64,000 nucleotides of DNA from Flammeovirgaceae bacterium SG7u.111 (GTDB lineage: Bacteria; Bacteroidota; Bacteroidia; Cytophagales; Flammeovirgaceae): positions 4,975,635-5,039,634 of the forward strand of contig CP139021.1 of NCBI GenBank assembly GCA_034044135.1, read 5' to 3'. Made by a program: the position numbers and the translations under genes. Within the stretch, counting starts at the first letter, position 1. Every line of letters starts with the position of its first letter. The notes below the pieces were generated by a model. It did no database searches. It was not told where the DNA came from and saw nothing but the letters and a program-made list of their open reading frames with translations. Shown here piece by piece: positions 51,244 through 60,138 of the stretch.

Positions 51244-53133
51244 TTACCAACCTGGGTTTTGCAAAAGCTCTGAATTTAAGTTTACCTGATTCAATGGAAT
51301 AGGATCCACATAGTTCTTAATTGAGAAATTGCGGTTTCCAGCAGCATCAATGATCAAGGCGCCAGGTTTGGTAGTTGCAATACCAGCATAACTTGATACA
51401 CTTTGCTCAGTCGTTGTTAGCCCATACGGCCAAATTCCATCTACATAAATTGGATTACCTGGATCTTTTGGGTTTTCTGCAGTTTCGTACTCTGTTCCAG
51501 TAATATAGGTAATACACACATCGTTGTTCAACTCTTCTGGAGCTATGTTCCAACGCTTCAAATCATCGAAACGGAAGTTTTCTCCATATAACTCGATAGC
51601 ACGCTCTCTACGAATCTCTCCTAACATATTCAAGTCACCGTAAGGACCAATCAGTGCATTAGTAAGAGGAGCAACACCTGAACGCTCCCTAATTAAGTTA
51701 ATCGAGATATTAAGATCGCTATCATCAATAGTTCCGCCATTTAACTCACAAGTAGCTTCTGCGTAAATCAACAATACCTCAGCATACCTGATGTGAGGAT
51801 AGTTATAAGACTCCTCCCTTGTTTCACGCAACTGGTGTTCTGTGGTAAACTTACGACCCATATATCCATTATTACGAGACGTACCAGGTGATGTCAATGC
51901 AGGAACATAACGGTAGTCAAAGTTTATTCCACTATCTTCAAAGTCTACCCCATATTGAGCTCCACCACCATTGGTGTTTGAACCCCATCCCCAATATTGT
52001 TTCAAGGGAGTGTTTGCATAAAGGTGCACACGGTCGTCACGGTTTTCAAATTCTGAAGTCATCATATCATATCCTTCGAATTCAGAAGAAAACTGTACTG
52101 GCAACCCGTCTGAGCACAATAACATGTCCATTAATTTACGTGATGGTCCATGAGGTTTTGCATGTGTCAAGTTTTGGCGGATTTGTCTTAACGTAAAATC
52201 ATACACCGTTTGGAAAATAAATTCCTTGTTATCAGCTTTTGTCAAGCCTATAGGGTTTGAACCGTCTTCTAAGTTATATAAATAAAACAAGTGATCTTGC
52301 CCAATTTCGTCACGATAGTTCCATAGCTCAAAAGCCTTACTGTCCATCACATCTTTTGCCTGCTTTTTTGCTTCTGCAAACATATCAGAAACACTTGGAT
52401 AACCAGTAGGCTTTGCAGAACCAGCACCAGTGCTCACCCCGTCGCCATCCGTAGCCTCGCCTACATATTTTTCCCAAGTAGCTTCGTAAAGCAATATTCT
52501 CGCTTTGAATGATTTTGCCGCTTCCAATGAAAGCTTGCCTTGCTCTGCAAGACCCATATCGTTTTGTGAAGGTAAACCTGCAATAGCAACATCCAAATCT
52601 TGCAACATTTGTCCAACCACTTCATAGCGACTATTTCTTGGACCATACACTTCTTCCGAATCTACATCCAACGAACGTGTAACAATTGGAACACCACCAA
52701 AGCGTTTGAGCAATAGATAATGATGCCAAGCCCTGAAAAAATGAGCAGTTGCTATGGGTACTACTATCTCAGCTTGTTCACCAGGATACTCTTCTGCTTT
52801 TTCTATCAGTTGGTTGACCGCACGAAGTTGAGAATAGTTATCTTCCCAAATATCATCGGTAGTAGGGATTATCGTATTACCCCATGCGTAGTTTTCATTA
52901 TCTCCAAGGTTATTTGACAAATCGGATTGCTCGTCTCCATCAAAAAAGCCTAAGCGAGTATAAAAGTAATTAGATGCTGTTTCAAACTGATCTGCTGTTT
53001 GGTAATAAACAGCTTCACTTACTACATCTTGTGGCAACTGGTCCAAGTAGTCATTGCAACTACTCATAATAAAACATGAGAGCAAGACAGCTAGGGTGAA
53101 CTTTTTTATATATCTATTTTTCATTTTCTTCAT
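51244..53133 (-). CDS. susD: SusD/RagB-like outer-membrane glycan-binding lipoprotein
   Basis: A 629-residue lipoprotein with lipobox FIMSSC (Cys26) and the typical family opening CNDYLDQLPQDVVSEAVYY. The N-terminal TPR-like helices are visible in AHFFRAWHHYLLLKRFGGVPIVTRSLD, a hallmark of the family. The C-terminal half has RYAEVLLIYAEATCELNG and LGEIRRERAIELYGENFRFDDLKRWN, also hallmarks. It forms the lid of the SusC transporter and captures oligosaccharides at the cell surface. It starts 14 bp after susC and is followed by a strong terminator. The bound glycan cannot be read from sequence. Two in-frame start codons (MKKMK) are present. Confidence 0.96.
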   Translation of the reverse strand: MKKMKNRYIKKFTLAVLLSCFIMSSCNDYLDQLPQDVVSEAVYYQTADQFETASNYFYTRLGFFDGDEQSDLSNNLGDNENYAWGNTIIPTTDDIWEDNYSQLRAVNQLIEKAEEYPGEQAEIVVPIATAHFFRAWHHYLLLKRFGGVPIVTRSLDVDSEEVYGPRNSRYEVVGQMLQDLDVAIAGLPSQNDMGLAEQGKLSLEAAKSFKARILLYEATWEKYVGEATDGDGVSTGAGSAKPTGYPSVSDMFAEAKKQAKDVMDSKAFELWNYRDEIGQDHLFYLYNLEDGSNPIGLTKADNKEFIFQTVYDFTLRQIRQNLTHAKPHGPSRKLMDMLLCSDGLPVQFSSEFEGYDMMTSEFENRDDRVHLYANTPLKQYWGWGSNTNGGGAQYGVDFEDSGINFDYRYVPALTSPGTSRNNGYMGRKFTTEHQLRETREESYNYPHIRYAEVLLIYAEATCELNGGTIDDSDLNISINLIRERSGVAPLTNALIGPYGDLNMLGEIRRERAIELYGENFRFDDLKRWNIAPEELNNDVCITYITGTEYETAENPKDPGNPIYVDGIWPYGLTTTEQSVSSYAGIATTKPGALIIDAAGNRNFSIKNYVDPIPLNQVNLNSELLQNPGW

Positions 53134-53147
53134 ATTATCATTAAATA

Positions 53148-56100
53148 CTAAAATGTGATTTCAAGACCAAAAATCACTGATTTACTGTAGGGAACAGTGT
53201 CTCCTTGGTTGGCAGAGGTAACCATTTCAGGATCCATACCGTCCTTCACATTAGAGATAACAAATAAATCGTTACCTGTAACAGACAAGCGAACCCTGTC
53301 TATTTTGGCTTTATTAAGCAGCTCTTGAGGAAGGGTATAGCCCAATGAAATGACTTTCGCCCGCATATAAGATGCATTTACCACATTTATATCGTTTGGA
53401 TGACCATAATTCCAGTTTTTCCTAGTTCCATTATAATAAGTTGCAGGCCATTCAGCATCTTGGTTATTTTCGTTCCATGTATTGCCTAAGAAAGCACTGT
53501 TCTGGTTTGTCCACCAACTTCTAAATGGATATGCAAGAGCTCCCGTACGCAATATATTCTGTTCGCCAACCCCTTGGAAGAAGGCAGAAAAATCAAAGCC
53601 TTTCCATTCTGCACCAAGTCTGATACCAAAACTGTAATGAGGGTTAGCATCGCCATAGTACTCCAAATCATCCTCATTGATGATACCATCTCCGTTAACA
53701 TCCACACGCTTTACGGTACCGGGCACCAAACGGTTAGGGCTTCTGTAGGCAGGAAGAACGGTTCCGTCTTTCATCACGGTCTGATCATCAGTGTCAGCAA
53801 AACCATACATATTATAATAGGCTTCTACTTCTTCCTCCGTTGTAAGTATTCCATCGGTAACGTAGGTATATAAAGCATTAAGAGGTTTTCCCTCAACAAT
53901 TGTATTCAAACCTTTAACTATTGCAGTGGCTCCTTCCATGCGGGTAACTTCACTGCGGTTATCCCAGAACATTAACCCTGCATTGTACGAAACCTCACCA
54001 ATCTTATCCTTCCAGTTCAAAGCCAGTTCCCAACCTTTGGTTTTAAAGTCACCGCTGTTGGTTTTAGGAGCAGTTGCACCAAGAACCTGAGGGTAAGTGA
54101 TATTTACGAGCATGTCGTTATTCTCACGGATAAAGTATTCAAAAGTACCGCTTAGTCTGTTATTTAAAACACCAAAATCCAGAGCAAAGTTGGTAGTCCC
54201 TACCCTTTCCCAAGTACGGTCGGTAGTAGTCATGCCGCTAATCCATGCCGTGTTGGCCAAAGCTGGAGAAGCACCAAATACCGTAGAGCCAGCTCCCATG
54301 TTAGAAATGTAGTCATAAGCACCAATACCTGTTACAGACCCTGTTTCCCCATAAGAAGCACGTAGTTTCAAATTATTGAAAAAGCCACCTTTCATAAAGG
54401 ACATTTCGGAAAGACGCACACCAGCAGATGCTCCGTAGAAGTTTTTCCACCTAAAGTCAGGGTGTAACCTAGATGATCCATCTCTACGAGCCAAGGCTTC
54501 AAAAAGATAGATACCATCGTAATCATAATTTACTCTACCGAGGTAAGATAATAGACCAACAGCATATCTCCCTCCAGAGTTGACTTGCGTAGTGACATCA
54601 CCAGTATTGATATCATCCAAATCATCGGAAGCCATATTAGACCTAGCCATGTAATAATCCTGATACTCATCTTTTTGACCTGTAGCTCCTACTGTTAGCC
54701 CAATATTATTTTTACCAACAGCGAAGCGATAATTACCTTGCAAACTATGCATTAAAGTAAGATCGTTTCCTTGACTTATTTTTACAGAAGATGTCAACAA
54801 GGTAGTTGGAGTGTAAGATACATTCCCATCCCAATCATACATGGTGACTGATGTTGTCCTTTCTGTTTTTTCAGTATCTCTCAAACCTGCATTTACATCA
54901 TAACTAAACGAGAGACCCTCTACATATTTATTTAGGTCTAGGTTTATTTTAGCACCCAAACGAAGGTTTTCGTTTCTAGTCTTTGTCCTTCCTCCTTCAT
55001 CCAACTTAGCCAATAAGTTATTTGCCCCAAAAATATCATAATATTGTCCTTGTGGATTGTACATAGGGAAGATATACATATCTTGAACTCCATGGCCTAC
55101 ACCTTGGGTAGGAGAATCGATCAACCTATTGTCGTAAGAAACCGTAAAATCTGTGCTTAACAGCTCATTTATATCGTACGATAGGTTGGTGCGAAAGTTA
55201 AAACGTTTTGCACCATCGTATACAAAATCGATAGGCGAACGTTCATCGTTGTAGCCAAAAGAAGTCCAATACCTCACTTTTTCATTTCCTCCTGAGATAG
55301 ATAGGTTATGTCTTTGAGAAGCAGTGGTTCCATAAACGGCATCATATTGGTTTACATCCGCAAAACGGTGGTCTTTGCCTAACCAAAAATAAGATTCAGG
55401 TGCCATTGGCATCGTTCCGTCAATAATAGACACCAACTCATCTCTAGTAAAGAACCGGTAGTTTGAAGCAGCTTCCTGAGGGTTTCCGTCAGTATCTAGG
55501 TAAGAAATACCATCATTGTCACCCGCTTCCAACCAAAGCTGAGCCCATTCATTCAGGTTTGCTATTGGAAAATCGTTGGCATAGTTTAGCTGGTATTGAC
55601 CGCTATAGCTCACTTTGGCTTTTCCTGCTTTCCCTTTTTTGGTAGTCACCAAAATAACACCACCCGCAGCACGCGTACCATAAATAGCCGCAGCAGCATC
55701 TTTCAATACTGAAATTGATTCGATATCATTTGGGTTGATGGTGGAAAGTTGCCATTCGGGAATGATCAATCCGTCCATTACCACTAGAGGGGAAACACCA
55801 TTAACGGATATGTCACCACGTATCTTTATATCAAGCCCTTCCTGACCCGGACGAGAAGACGTACGGGTTATTACCACACCAGGAACTTCACCTTGAAGCG
55901 CCAAACCAGCACTTGATGTTCCTTTTGACTTCAATACCTCTTCGTTTACCTGTGCAACCGAGCCTGTGAGGGTAGATTTTGTTTGAGTGCCATACCCTAC
56001 TACAACCACCTCTTCTAGCTGCTCTAAATCAGCTTCTAAAACAATACTTAATTTAGATTGGTCTCCCACTTCCACCTCTTGGGTTTTAAAACCAATAAAG

Positions 56101-56669
56101 CTAAACTGCAGCACTGCTCCATCTGCTACTTCTAATGAAAATGCTCCATCTATATTTGTAACAGTTCCAGAAGAAGTTCCTTTTATCATTACACTTACAC
56201 CCGGCAAAGGCTCTTGGTCTTCCGCTGTCACCACCGTGCCAGTCACCTTTTTTTGAAGAACATTAATCGGTTCGATTACTTCAGATATTGCCGTAGTAAA
56301 AATTGTCTTTCGGGCTACATGAATGCTTTCATTCACCCTTTTGAACCCCAAGCCAGTATCTTTTGAAATCTGGCGGAGCAAGTTGGCTACTGATTCGTGG
56401 TCTACTTGTGCGGATATTTGAATATCACTTTGCTCTATCAGGTTTTTTTCAAACGCAAACACAAAATCAGTCTGGTTTTCAATGACCTTAATAGCTTCCT
56501 GTATTGTACCATTTTGAAGATCCATGCTAACATAGATCTCTTCTAAACTTTTCCTTTGAGCCATCCCTTCTTTTGCTGACAAAAGCCCAACAAACAATGC
56601 TTGAAGGAATATTCCATATAGCGTATACTTCGACATAATAATAATTTGTCGTATTAGTTTCATTTTCAT
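53148..56669 (-). CDS. susC: SusC/RagA-like TonB-dependent transporter with STN signalling domain
   Basis: A 1173-residue outer-membrane protein. After the signal peptide (to EGMAQ, residue 38) come an STN domain at ~48-120 (GTIQEAIKVIENQTDFVFAFE), a carboxypeptidase-regulatory-like domain at ~141-215 (VTGTVVTAEDQEPLPGVSV), a TonB-box-like EEVVVVGYGTQ at 219-229, the plug (~230-345, with LVVMDGLIIPE and SVLKDAAAAIYGTRAAGGVILVTTKKG) and a 22-strand-type barrel to the C-terminal aromatic residue (FGLEITF). The STN domain marks it as a transducer that can signal to the adjacent FecR. It imports oligosaccharides together with SusD. Doubled start MKMK. Confidence 0.96.
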   Translation of the reverse strand: MKMKLIRQIIIMSKYTLYGIFLQALFVGLLSAKEGMAQRKSLEEIYVSMDLQNGTIQEAIKVIENQTDFVFAFEKNLIEQSDIQISAQVDHESVANLLRQISKDTGLGFKRVNESIHVARKTIFTTAISEVIEPINVLQKKVTGTVVTAEDQEPLPGVSVMIKGTSSGTVTNIDGAFSLEVADGAVLQFSFIGFKTQEVEVGDQSKLSIVLEADLEQLEEVVVVGYGTQTKSTLTGSVAQVNEEVLKSKGTSSAGLALQGEVPGVVITRTSSRPGQEGLDIKIRGDISVNGVSPLVVMDGLIIPEWQLSTINPNDIESISVLKDAAAAIYGTRAAGGVILVTTKKGKAGKAKVSYSGQYQLNYANDFPIANLNEWAQLWLEAGDNDGISYLDTDGNPQEAASNYRFFTRDELVSIIDGTMPMAPESYFWLGKDHRFADVNQYDAVYGTTASQRHNLSISGGNEKVRYWTSFGYNDERSPIDFVYDGAKRFNFRTNLSYDINELLSTDFTVSYDNRLIDSPTQGVGHGVQDMYIFPMYNPQGQYYDIFGANNLLAKLDEGGRTKTRNENLRLGAKINLDLNKYVEGLSFSYDVNAGLRDTEKTERTTSVTMYDWDGNVSYTPTTLLTSSVKISQGNDLTLMHSLQGNYRFAVGKNNIGLTVGATGQKDEYQDYYMARSNMASDDLDDINTGDVTTQVNSGGRYAVGLLSYLGRVNYDYDGIYLFEALARRDGSSRLHPDFRWKNFYGASAGVRLSEMSFMKGGFFNNLKLRASYGETGSVTGIGAYDYISNMGAGSTVFGASPALANTAWISGMTTTDRTWERVGTTNFALDFGVLNNRLSGTFEYFIRENNDMLVNITYPQVLGATAPKTNSGDFKTKGWELALNWKDKIGEVSYNAGLMFWDNRSEVTRMEGATAIVKGLNTIVEGKPLNALYTYVTDGILTTEEEVEAYYNMYGFADTDDQTVMKDGTVLPAYRSPNRLVPGTVKRVDVNGDGIINEDDLEYYGDANPHYSFGIRLGAEWKGFDFSAFFQGVGEQNILRTGALAYPFRSWWTNQNSAFLGNTWNENNQDAEWPATYYNGTRKNWNYGHPNDINVVNASYMRAKVISLGYTLPQELLNKAKIDRVRLSVTGNDLFVISNVKDGMDPEMVTSANQGDTVPYSKSVIFGLEITF

Positions 56670-56776
56670 ATTTTTACATAGTTTTCTTTATAAAAGAGAA
56701 TTGTTTCTGAATTGATGAATAGGAATAGTGTCTCAAGCCAAGCCTATTAATTGTATCAGAAATTGAAATTGTATTT

Positions 56777-56815
56777 GAAGCCAAGAGTCTCACGAGATTT
56801 TTGGCTTCTTTTTTT
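56777..56815 (+). terminator. Plus-strand intrinsic terminator antisense to the fecR-susC intergenic region
   Basis: Bases 56777-56808 form a 13-15 bp stem starting GAAGCCAA and ending TTGGCTTC, followed by seven T (56809-56815). Two G.U pairs (56785/56800 and 56787/56798) are stable only in the plus-strand RNA and become C.A mismatches in the minus-strand RNA, so the element is polar toward plus. No plus-strand protein gene lies upstream for many kilobases, which suggests a short antisense RNA. Confidence 0.75.
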
Positions 56816-56966
56816 AAGGGGCAAATACTAGCTTGTGTCGTAACTTTTCATTTTCTTTCATCATTGTTTTAGTAAATACTAATCATTCTGATAATTATTG
56901 GGTTTATCGGAGACCCATGCCTTCTAAAAAATAAAACCTTCGCAACTAAGGTGATACAGCATTTAG

Positions 56967-58016
56967 TTAGTCAATATAAATAATGTTGTTATCGATAACA
57001 AATTTAAAATCAAGAACGTAACTCATTCCTTCCAATACCTCCTTTAAAGAGCTGTTTTTATAGGTTCCTGTATAAGGTCGATTAAGTATATTCTTATTGC
57101 CCACCTCTATCTCAACTCCATACCATTTTTCCAAATCTTTTTGAATCGCCTCAAAGCTGGCATCTTTAAAATACAAAACCCCATCTTTCCAGCCTAAAAC
57201 AGCATCTTTATCAAAGCTCCCCTTTGAGAATCCATCCAAGCTTTCACTATATGTCAACATCTCATCAGGTCTCAAAAATATTTGTTCATCTAATTTGTCA
57301 TTTTCCAATTTTGTTACAGCCACCAAGCCAGTTACTACAGCTACTTTTATAGTTTCCTCATTTTCAAAAGCTTCTATATTAAAAGAAGTACCTTTTACCG
57401 TAGTGGCTATATTCCCACTTTCAATCACAAATGGTTTCGACTGATCTTTTGTTACATCAAAAAAAGCTTCACCTTCTAGCACTACCCTTCTTTCTTTCCT
57501 ATTGAAATCGGGGTATACTTTCAGCGTTGTACCTGAATTCAATTTTACCCTAGTACCGTCTGGCAACTTGAATGTCGATTTAGTACCAAACGGAGCTTTC
57601 TTTTCTACGAAAGCAATTTCCGTATTTGGAGATGGTTCTGAGGCACCTAGCTCGTCCTTCACAAAATAATAGCCAACACCCGCTACGAGTAAAAAAGCGA
57701 CAACAGCCGCTGCTTTTCGACCAAACCAACTCGATGTTACGCTAACGAAGCTAACCGCCTTTCCCTTTTCCACAGGCTTTGTTTTCGACTTTAATTTTAA
57801 AAACTCTTGGTGGAACTCATCATCGGAAAGAGTTTCTACATCGAATGTAAGAGAAGACAAAAAAAGCTTAGCTTCTTCTACCTCCAAAGACTTTTCTGGG
57901 TTCTTGGCAATCCAGCTCTCCCAAAATACCTTATCCTCTTTGCTCAAGTCAAAGTAATATTTTTGAAAAGACTCGTCTCCAATAAAATCTTCTACTGTAT
58001 ATTTTTCAAATTGCAT
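56967..58016 (-). CDS. FecR-type anti-sigma factor
   Basis: A 349-residue inner-membrane protein. A cytoplasmic N-terminal helical region (~1-95, with the FWESWIAKNPEK segment) should bind the ECF sigma factor. One membrane helix lies at ~101-118 (KAAAVVAFLLVAGVGYYF). The periplasmic FecR domain at ~142-235 includes APFGTKSTFKLPDGTRVKLNSGT and VVLEGEAFFDVTKD, and a DUF4974-type domain at ~270-349 contacts the transducer (YFKDASFEAIQKDLEKWYGVEIEV). The STN domain of SusC is the likely partner. It lies downstream of the sigma gene with a 185 bp gap and upstream of susC. A 16 bp palindrome overlaps its last codons. Confidence 0.94.
   Translation of the reverse strand: MQFEKYTVEDFIGDESFQKYYFDLSKEDKVFWESWIAKNPEKSLEVEEAKLFLSSLTFDVETLSDDEFHQEFLKLKSKTKPVEKGKAVSFVSVTSSWFGRKAAAVVAFLLVAGVGYYFVKDELGASEPSPNTEIAFVEKKAPFGTKSTFKLPDGTRVKLNSGTTLKVYPDFNRKERRVVLEGEAFFDVTKDQSKPFVIESGNIATTVKGTSFNIEAFENEETIKVAVVTGLVAVTKLENDKLDEQIFLRPDEMLTYSESLDGFSKGSFDKDAVLGWKDGVLYFKDASFEAIQKDLEKWYGVEIEVGNKNILNRPYTGTYKNSSLKEVLEGMSYVLDFKFVIDNNIIYID
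56986..57001. repeat. 16 bp perfect palindrome at the 3' end of fecR
   Basis: TTGTTATC followed by GATAACAA, within the codons for VIDNN near the FecR C-terminus. It may be a binding site ahead of susC or a coincidence of codon use, since the ending VIDNNIIYID is common in this protein family. Confidence 0.35.
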
Positions 58017-58201
58017 GTGTAATCTCTAATTAATATGTGCCAGCTCAACAGCTCCTGCACTCTTTTCTAACGGGTTTCATTAGCTAGTGCGGCAAGAAGA
58101 GATTCCATACTGAAAATTATTGATTTTTTTTATAAAAAAATCGTAATTCACTGATTGTCAGAACAAATAATTCAACAAAATAATAAAAAAAGGGAGAGGA
58201 T

Positions 58202-58783
58202 TTATATAAAAAAGAAAGCTGCGATAACTAAGCTAATAAGAATAGCTCTCAATAATTTGATGGCTTCGTACGAAAGGTTAACAACCGATTGCTGTTTTAT
58301 CTGCAAGACTTCGGCTAGCTCGGCATAGTCCATTTTTTCGTAAAACTTCAAATGGATAATCTCCCTTTGCCTCGGTGTCAATTTTTTCAAGGCTTTTTGC
58401 AGGTTTTCAGTTAGTTCTAGCTTTATTTCGTTCTCAATAATAGTTTTTTCCTGAGAAAATGATAGTTCAAAATGCTGGTCTGACACTTTGTCTAAATCGA
58501 TTTTTTTATCTACCAAATCCTTCATTAGCTTTCTCCTCAGATAGGTAAAAAGATAGGACTTCACCTTTTTTACCGAAACAATCTTGTGCCTTTTTTCCCA
58601 CAAATCCATAAATATATCTTGGATGGCATCTTTTGTTAGTTCTTTGTTATTGGATAACTTGACTCCATAAGCAAATAAGCTCTGGTAGATAGCCTGATAC
58701 AATTGCAAGAAAGCTGTATCATCTCCATTTTTAAAATGCTCCCAAAGCTTGTTCTCATCCAATTTAGTAGGATTACCCTTCAT
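58202..58783 (-). CDS. ECF RNA polymerase sigma factor with C-terminal hydrophobic tail
   Basis: A 193-residue sigma-70 family protein. Region 2 lies at ~24-92 (AFLQLYQAIYQSLFAYGVKL, then DAIQDIFMDLWEKR and KSYLFTYLRRKLMKDL). Region 4 lies at ~125-180 with LTPRQREIIHLKFYEKMDYAELAEVL and a helix-turn-helix SVVNLSYEAIKLL. It ends in ILISLVIAAFFFI, a strongly hydrophobic tail that could anchor it at the membrane near FecR. It belongs to the Bacteroidota ECF group that pairs with FecR and SusC transducers, and is the probable activator of the locus. A TATTTTTG box lies ~93 bp upstream of the start. Confidence 0.94.
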   Translation of the reverse strand: MKGNPTKLDENKLWEHFKNGDDTAFLQLYQAIYQSLFAYGVKLSNNKELTKDAIQDIFMDLWEKRHKIVSVKKVKSYLFTYLRRKLMKDLVDKKIDLDKVSDQHFELSFSQEKTIIENEIKLELTENLQKALKKLTPRQREIIHLKFYEKMDYAELAEVLQIKQQSVVNLSYEAIKLLRAILISLVIAAFFFI

Positions 58784-58872
58784 TTAAAAAAATGCTTTTA
58801 GTTCAATAATCAAGCAGACTTAATTATTCCTCAAAAAACTAATCTGTTTTTATGATAAAACGAAATATAAAC

Positions 58873-58880
58873 CAAAAATA
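58873..58880 (-). promoter_or_regulatory. Candidate -7 box for the sigma gene
   Basis: TATTTTTG on the minus strand fits the Bacteroidota -7 consensus TAnnTTTG. It lies ~93 bp upstream of the sigma start. The matching -33 TTTG is present only at a shorter spacing than usual, so support is moderate. Confidence 0.35.
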
Positions 58881-58938
58881 GAGTCCTCTTTTTATCAAAA
58901 ATAAAAACTTCTTACTTTACTGCCCCAAAGGGGCTTTC

Positions 58939-58961
58939 ACTCGAAGTTGACAAATTCGAGT
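58939..58961. promoter_or_regulatory. 7 bp inverted repeat, possible operator
   Basis: ACTCGAA (58939-58945) and TTCGAGT (58955-58961) with a 9-base centre, located between the two divergent regulator genes and adjacent to a GCCCC/GGGGC hairpin. Position and symmetry suggest a regulator-binding site, but nothing identifies the protein. Confidence 0.35.
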
Positions 58962-59133
58962 ATTTCCGAACAGTTTTGTTCAATAACTTATGTTACACTA
59001 TATTTTTTACACATGCACGTTGTAGAAAAACAAAAAACTCATTCTAGCGATTATAAAAACCTAATATCAAGGCCATTTCTTAGTTTCAATCCACCAAATG
59101 AGATGAAAAAAATCCGATTTTCAAAGGGTGCTG

Positions 59134-59141
59134 TATTTTTG
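59134..59141 (+). promoter_or_regulatory. Candidate -7 box for the AraC-type regulator
   Basis: TATTTTTG matches TAnnTTTG and lies 23 bp before the ATG at 59165, which would give a short leader. No convincing -33 TTTG at standard spacing. Confidence 0.35.
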
Positions 59142-59164
59142 TATATATTTTAAACATTGATGGC

Positions 59165-60064
59165 ATGGATGCTAACAGTAGAATACCCGATAAAAGTGAC
59201 CCCTCCGATGAATTACAAGAGTTCCCTCAATATAACATACAATTACACTGTTGCCGTTACTGGTGGCTCCAAAACTGGGAGTTTAGTGAATTGTCTTATC
59301 CATTTTGGCGAATTTATCATAACAGCAATGAAGGAGCAGTAGTAATTTGCAATGGAAAGGAATATGATTTAACCCCAGATAGAATTGTTCTGATAGCTCC
59401 AAACACATCATATGCTACTCGGATACACAACCATAAAATCCCTAAGCTAGGATATTCTTTGAAAGGAGGAAGTGTGAATTTAAACCTCTCCAAAAAACGC
59501 TCTGACCATGTTTTGCACCTGTTTATCCATTTCAATCTAGGTATTCCTTTTGATAATATACCTTCTGGCATCTTCATTTTTGATCTCACCAACTACTTAA
59601 AAATAAAATTAAAGGACATAAAGCATTATATGGGCTATGAACATGTAAGTTTCAGCTTTCATAAAACCTTGACTATTCATTCTTTAATAAATGATTTATT
59701 ATCGCAATTACCTGAGGGAAACTGGAAAACCTATACTAAAGACTACCGGATCCTTCAAGTTTTAACTTATATAGAGAACCATGTGAGTGAAGAACTGAGC
59801 AACACTACGTTAGCTGAAAAAACCAACTTGGTGACCAACGCTTTTGCCCGTTTATTTTCCGAAGAAATTGGGATGCCACCCCAAAAATATATCAAGAAAA
59901 AAAGAATTGATAAAGCCCGGATCTTGCTTCATCACACCCATTTATCAATTGATGAGATTGCCCTCAAAACTGGTTTCGCCGACAGGTACCACTTTTCAAG
60001 AATATTTAAACAAGTTACACGTATTTCACCAGCAAAGTACAAAAAAGAAATTGGGATGAAATAA
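59165..60064 (+). CDS. AraC-family transcriptional regulator
   Basis: A 299-residue cytoplasmic regulator. The N-terminal ~180 residues look like a cupin-type sensor with HCCRYWWLQNWEFSE and LTPDRIVLIAPNTSYATRIHNHKIP. The C-terminal ~105 residues are the double helix-turn-helix of AraC/XylS proteins: NTTLAEKTNLVTNAFARLFSEEIGMPPQKYI and LSIDEIALKTGFADRYHFSRIFKQVTRISPAKYKKE. Such proteins usually sense a mono- or disaccharide. It is divergent from the sigma gene and convergent with the FucP-type symporter, so it may control the symporter, the PUL, or both. The start at 59165 is preferred because other nearby ATGs are in different frames. Confidence 0.92.
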   Translation: MDANSRIPDKSDPSDELQEFPQYNIQLHCCRYWWLQNWEFSELSYPFWRIYHNSNEGAVVICNGKEYDLTPDRIVLIAPNTSYATRIHNHKIPKLGYSLKGGSVNLNLSKKRSDHVLHLFIHFNLGIPFDNIPSGIFIFDLTNYLKIKLKDIKHYMGYEHVSFSFHKTLTIHSLINDLLSQLPEGNWKTYTKDYRILQVLTYIENHVSEELSNTTLAEKTNLVTNAFARLFSEEIGMPPQKYIKKKRIDKARILLHHTHLSIDEIALKTGFADRYHFSRIFKQVTRISPAKYKKEIGMK

Positions 60065-60138
60065 AGCTTCAAAGACCATAAATGGCAACCTAAAGTTGAA
60101 TCGGTTTCATACCACAAGCAATCAACTACTTTCTGCCC

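Larger units (their letters stand above)
58784..59164. other. 381 bp divergent regulatory region between sigma and AraC genes
   Basis: No gene seen. It holds two TATTTTTG boxes, one per direction, and in its middle a GCCCC-AAA-GGGGC hairpin (58922-58934) next to a 7 bp inverted repeat ACTCGAA/TTCGAGT (58939-58961). The pattern fits a shared control region for both regulators. Confidence 0.6.

Noticed and set aside
56821-56840. TAGTATTTG on the minus strand as a susC promoter -7 box
   Set aside because: The spacing is one base off the TAnnTTTG consensus and no matching -33 element was found.
58115-58135. GATTTTTTT/AAAAAAATC symmetry between sigma and fecR
   Set aside because: It is a simple A/T run palindrome without a GC-containing stem, so it is not a credible terminator or operator.
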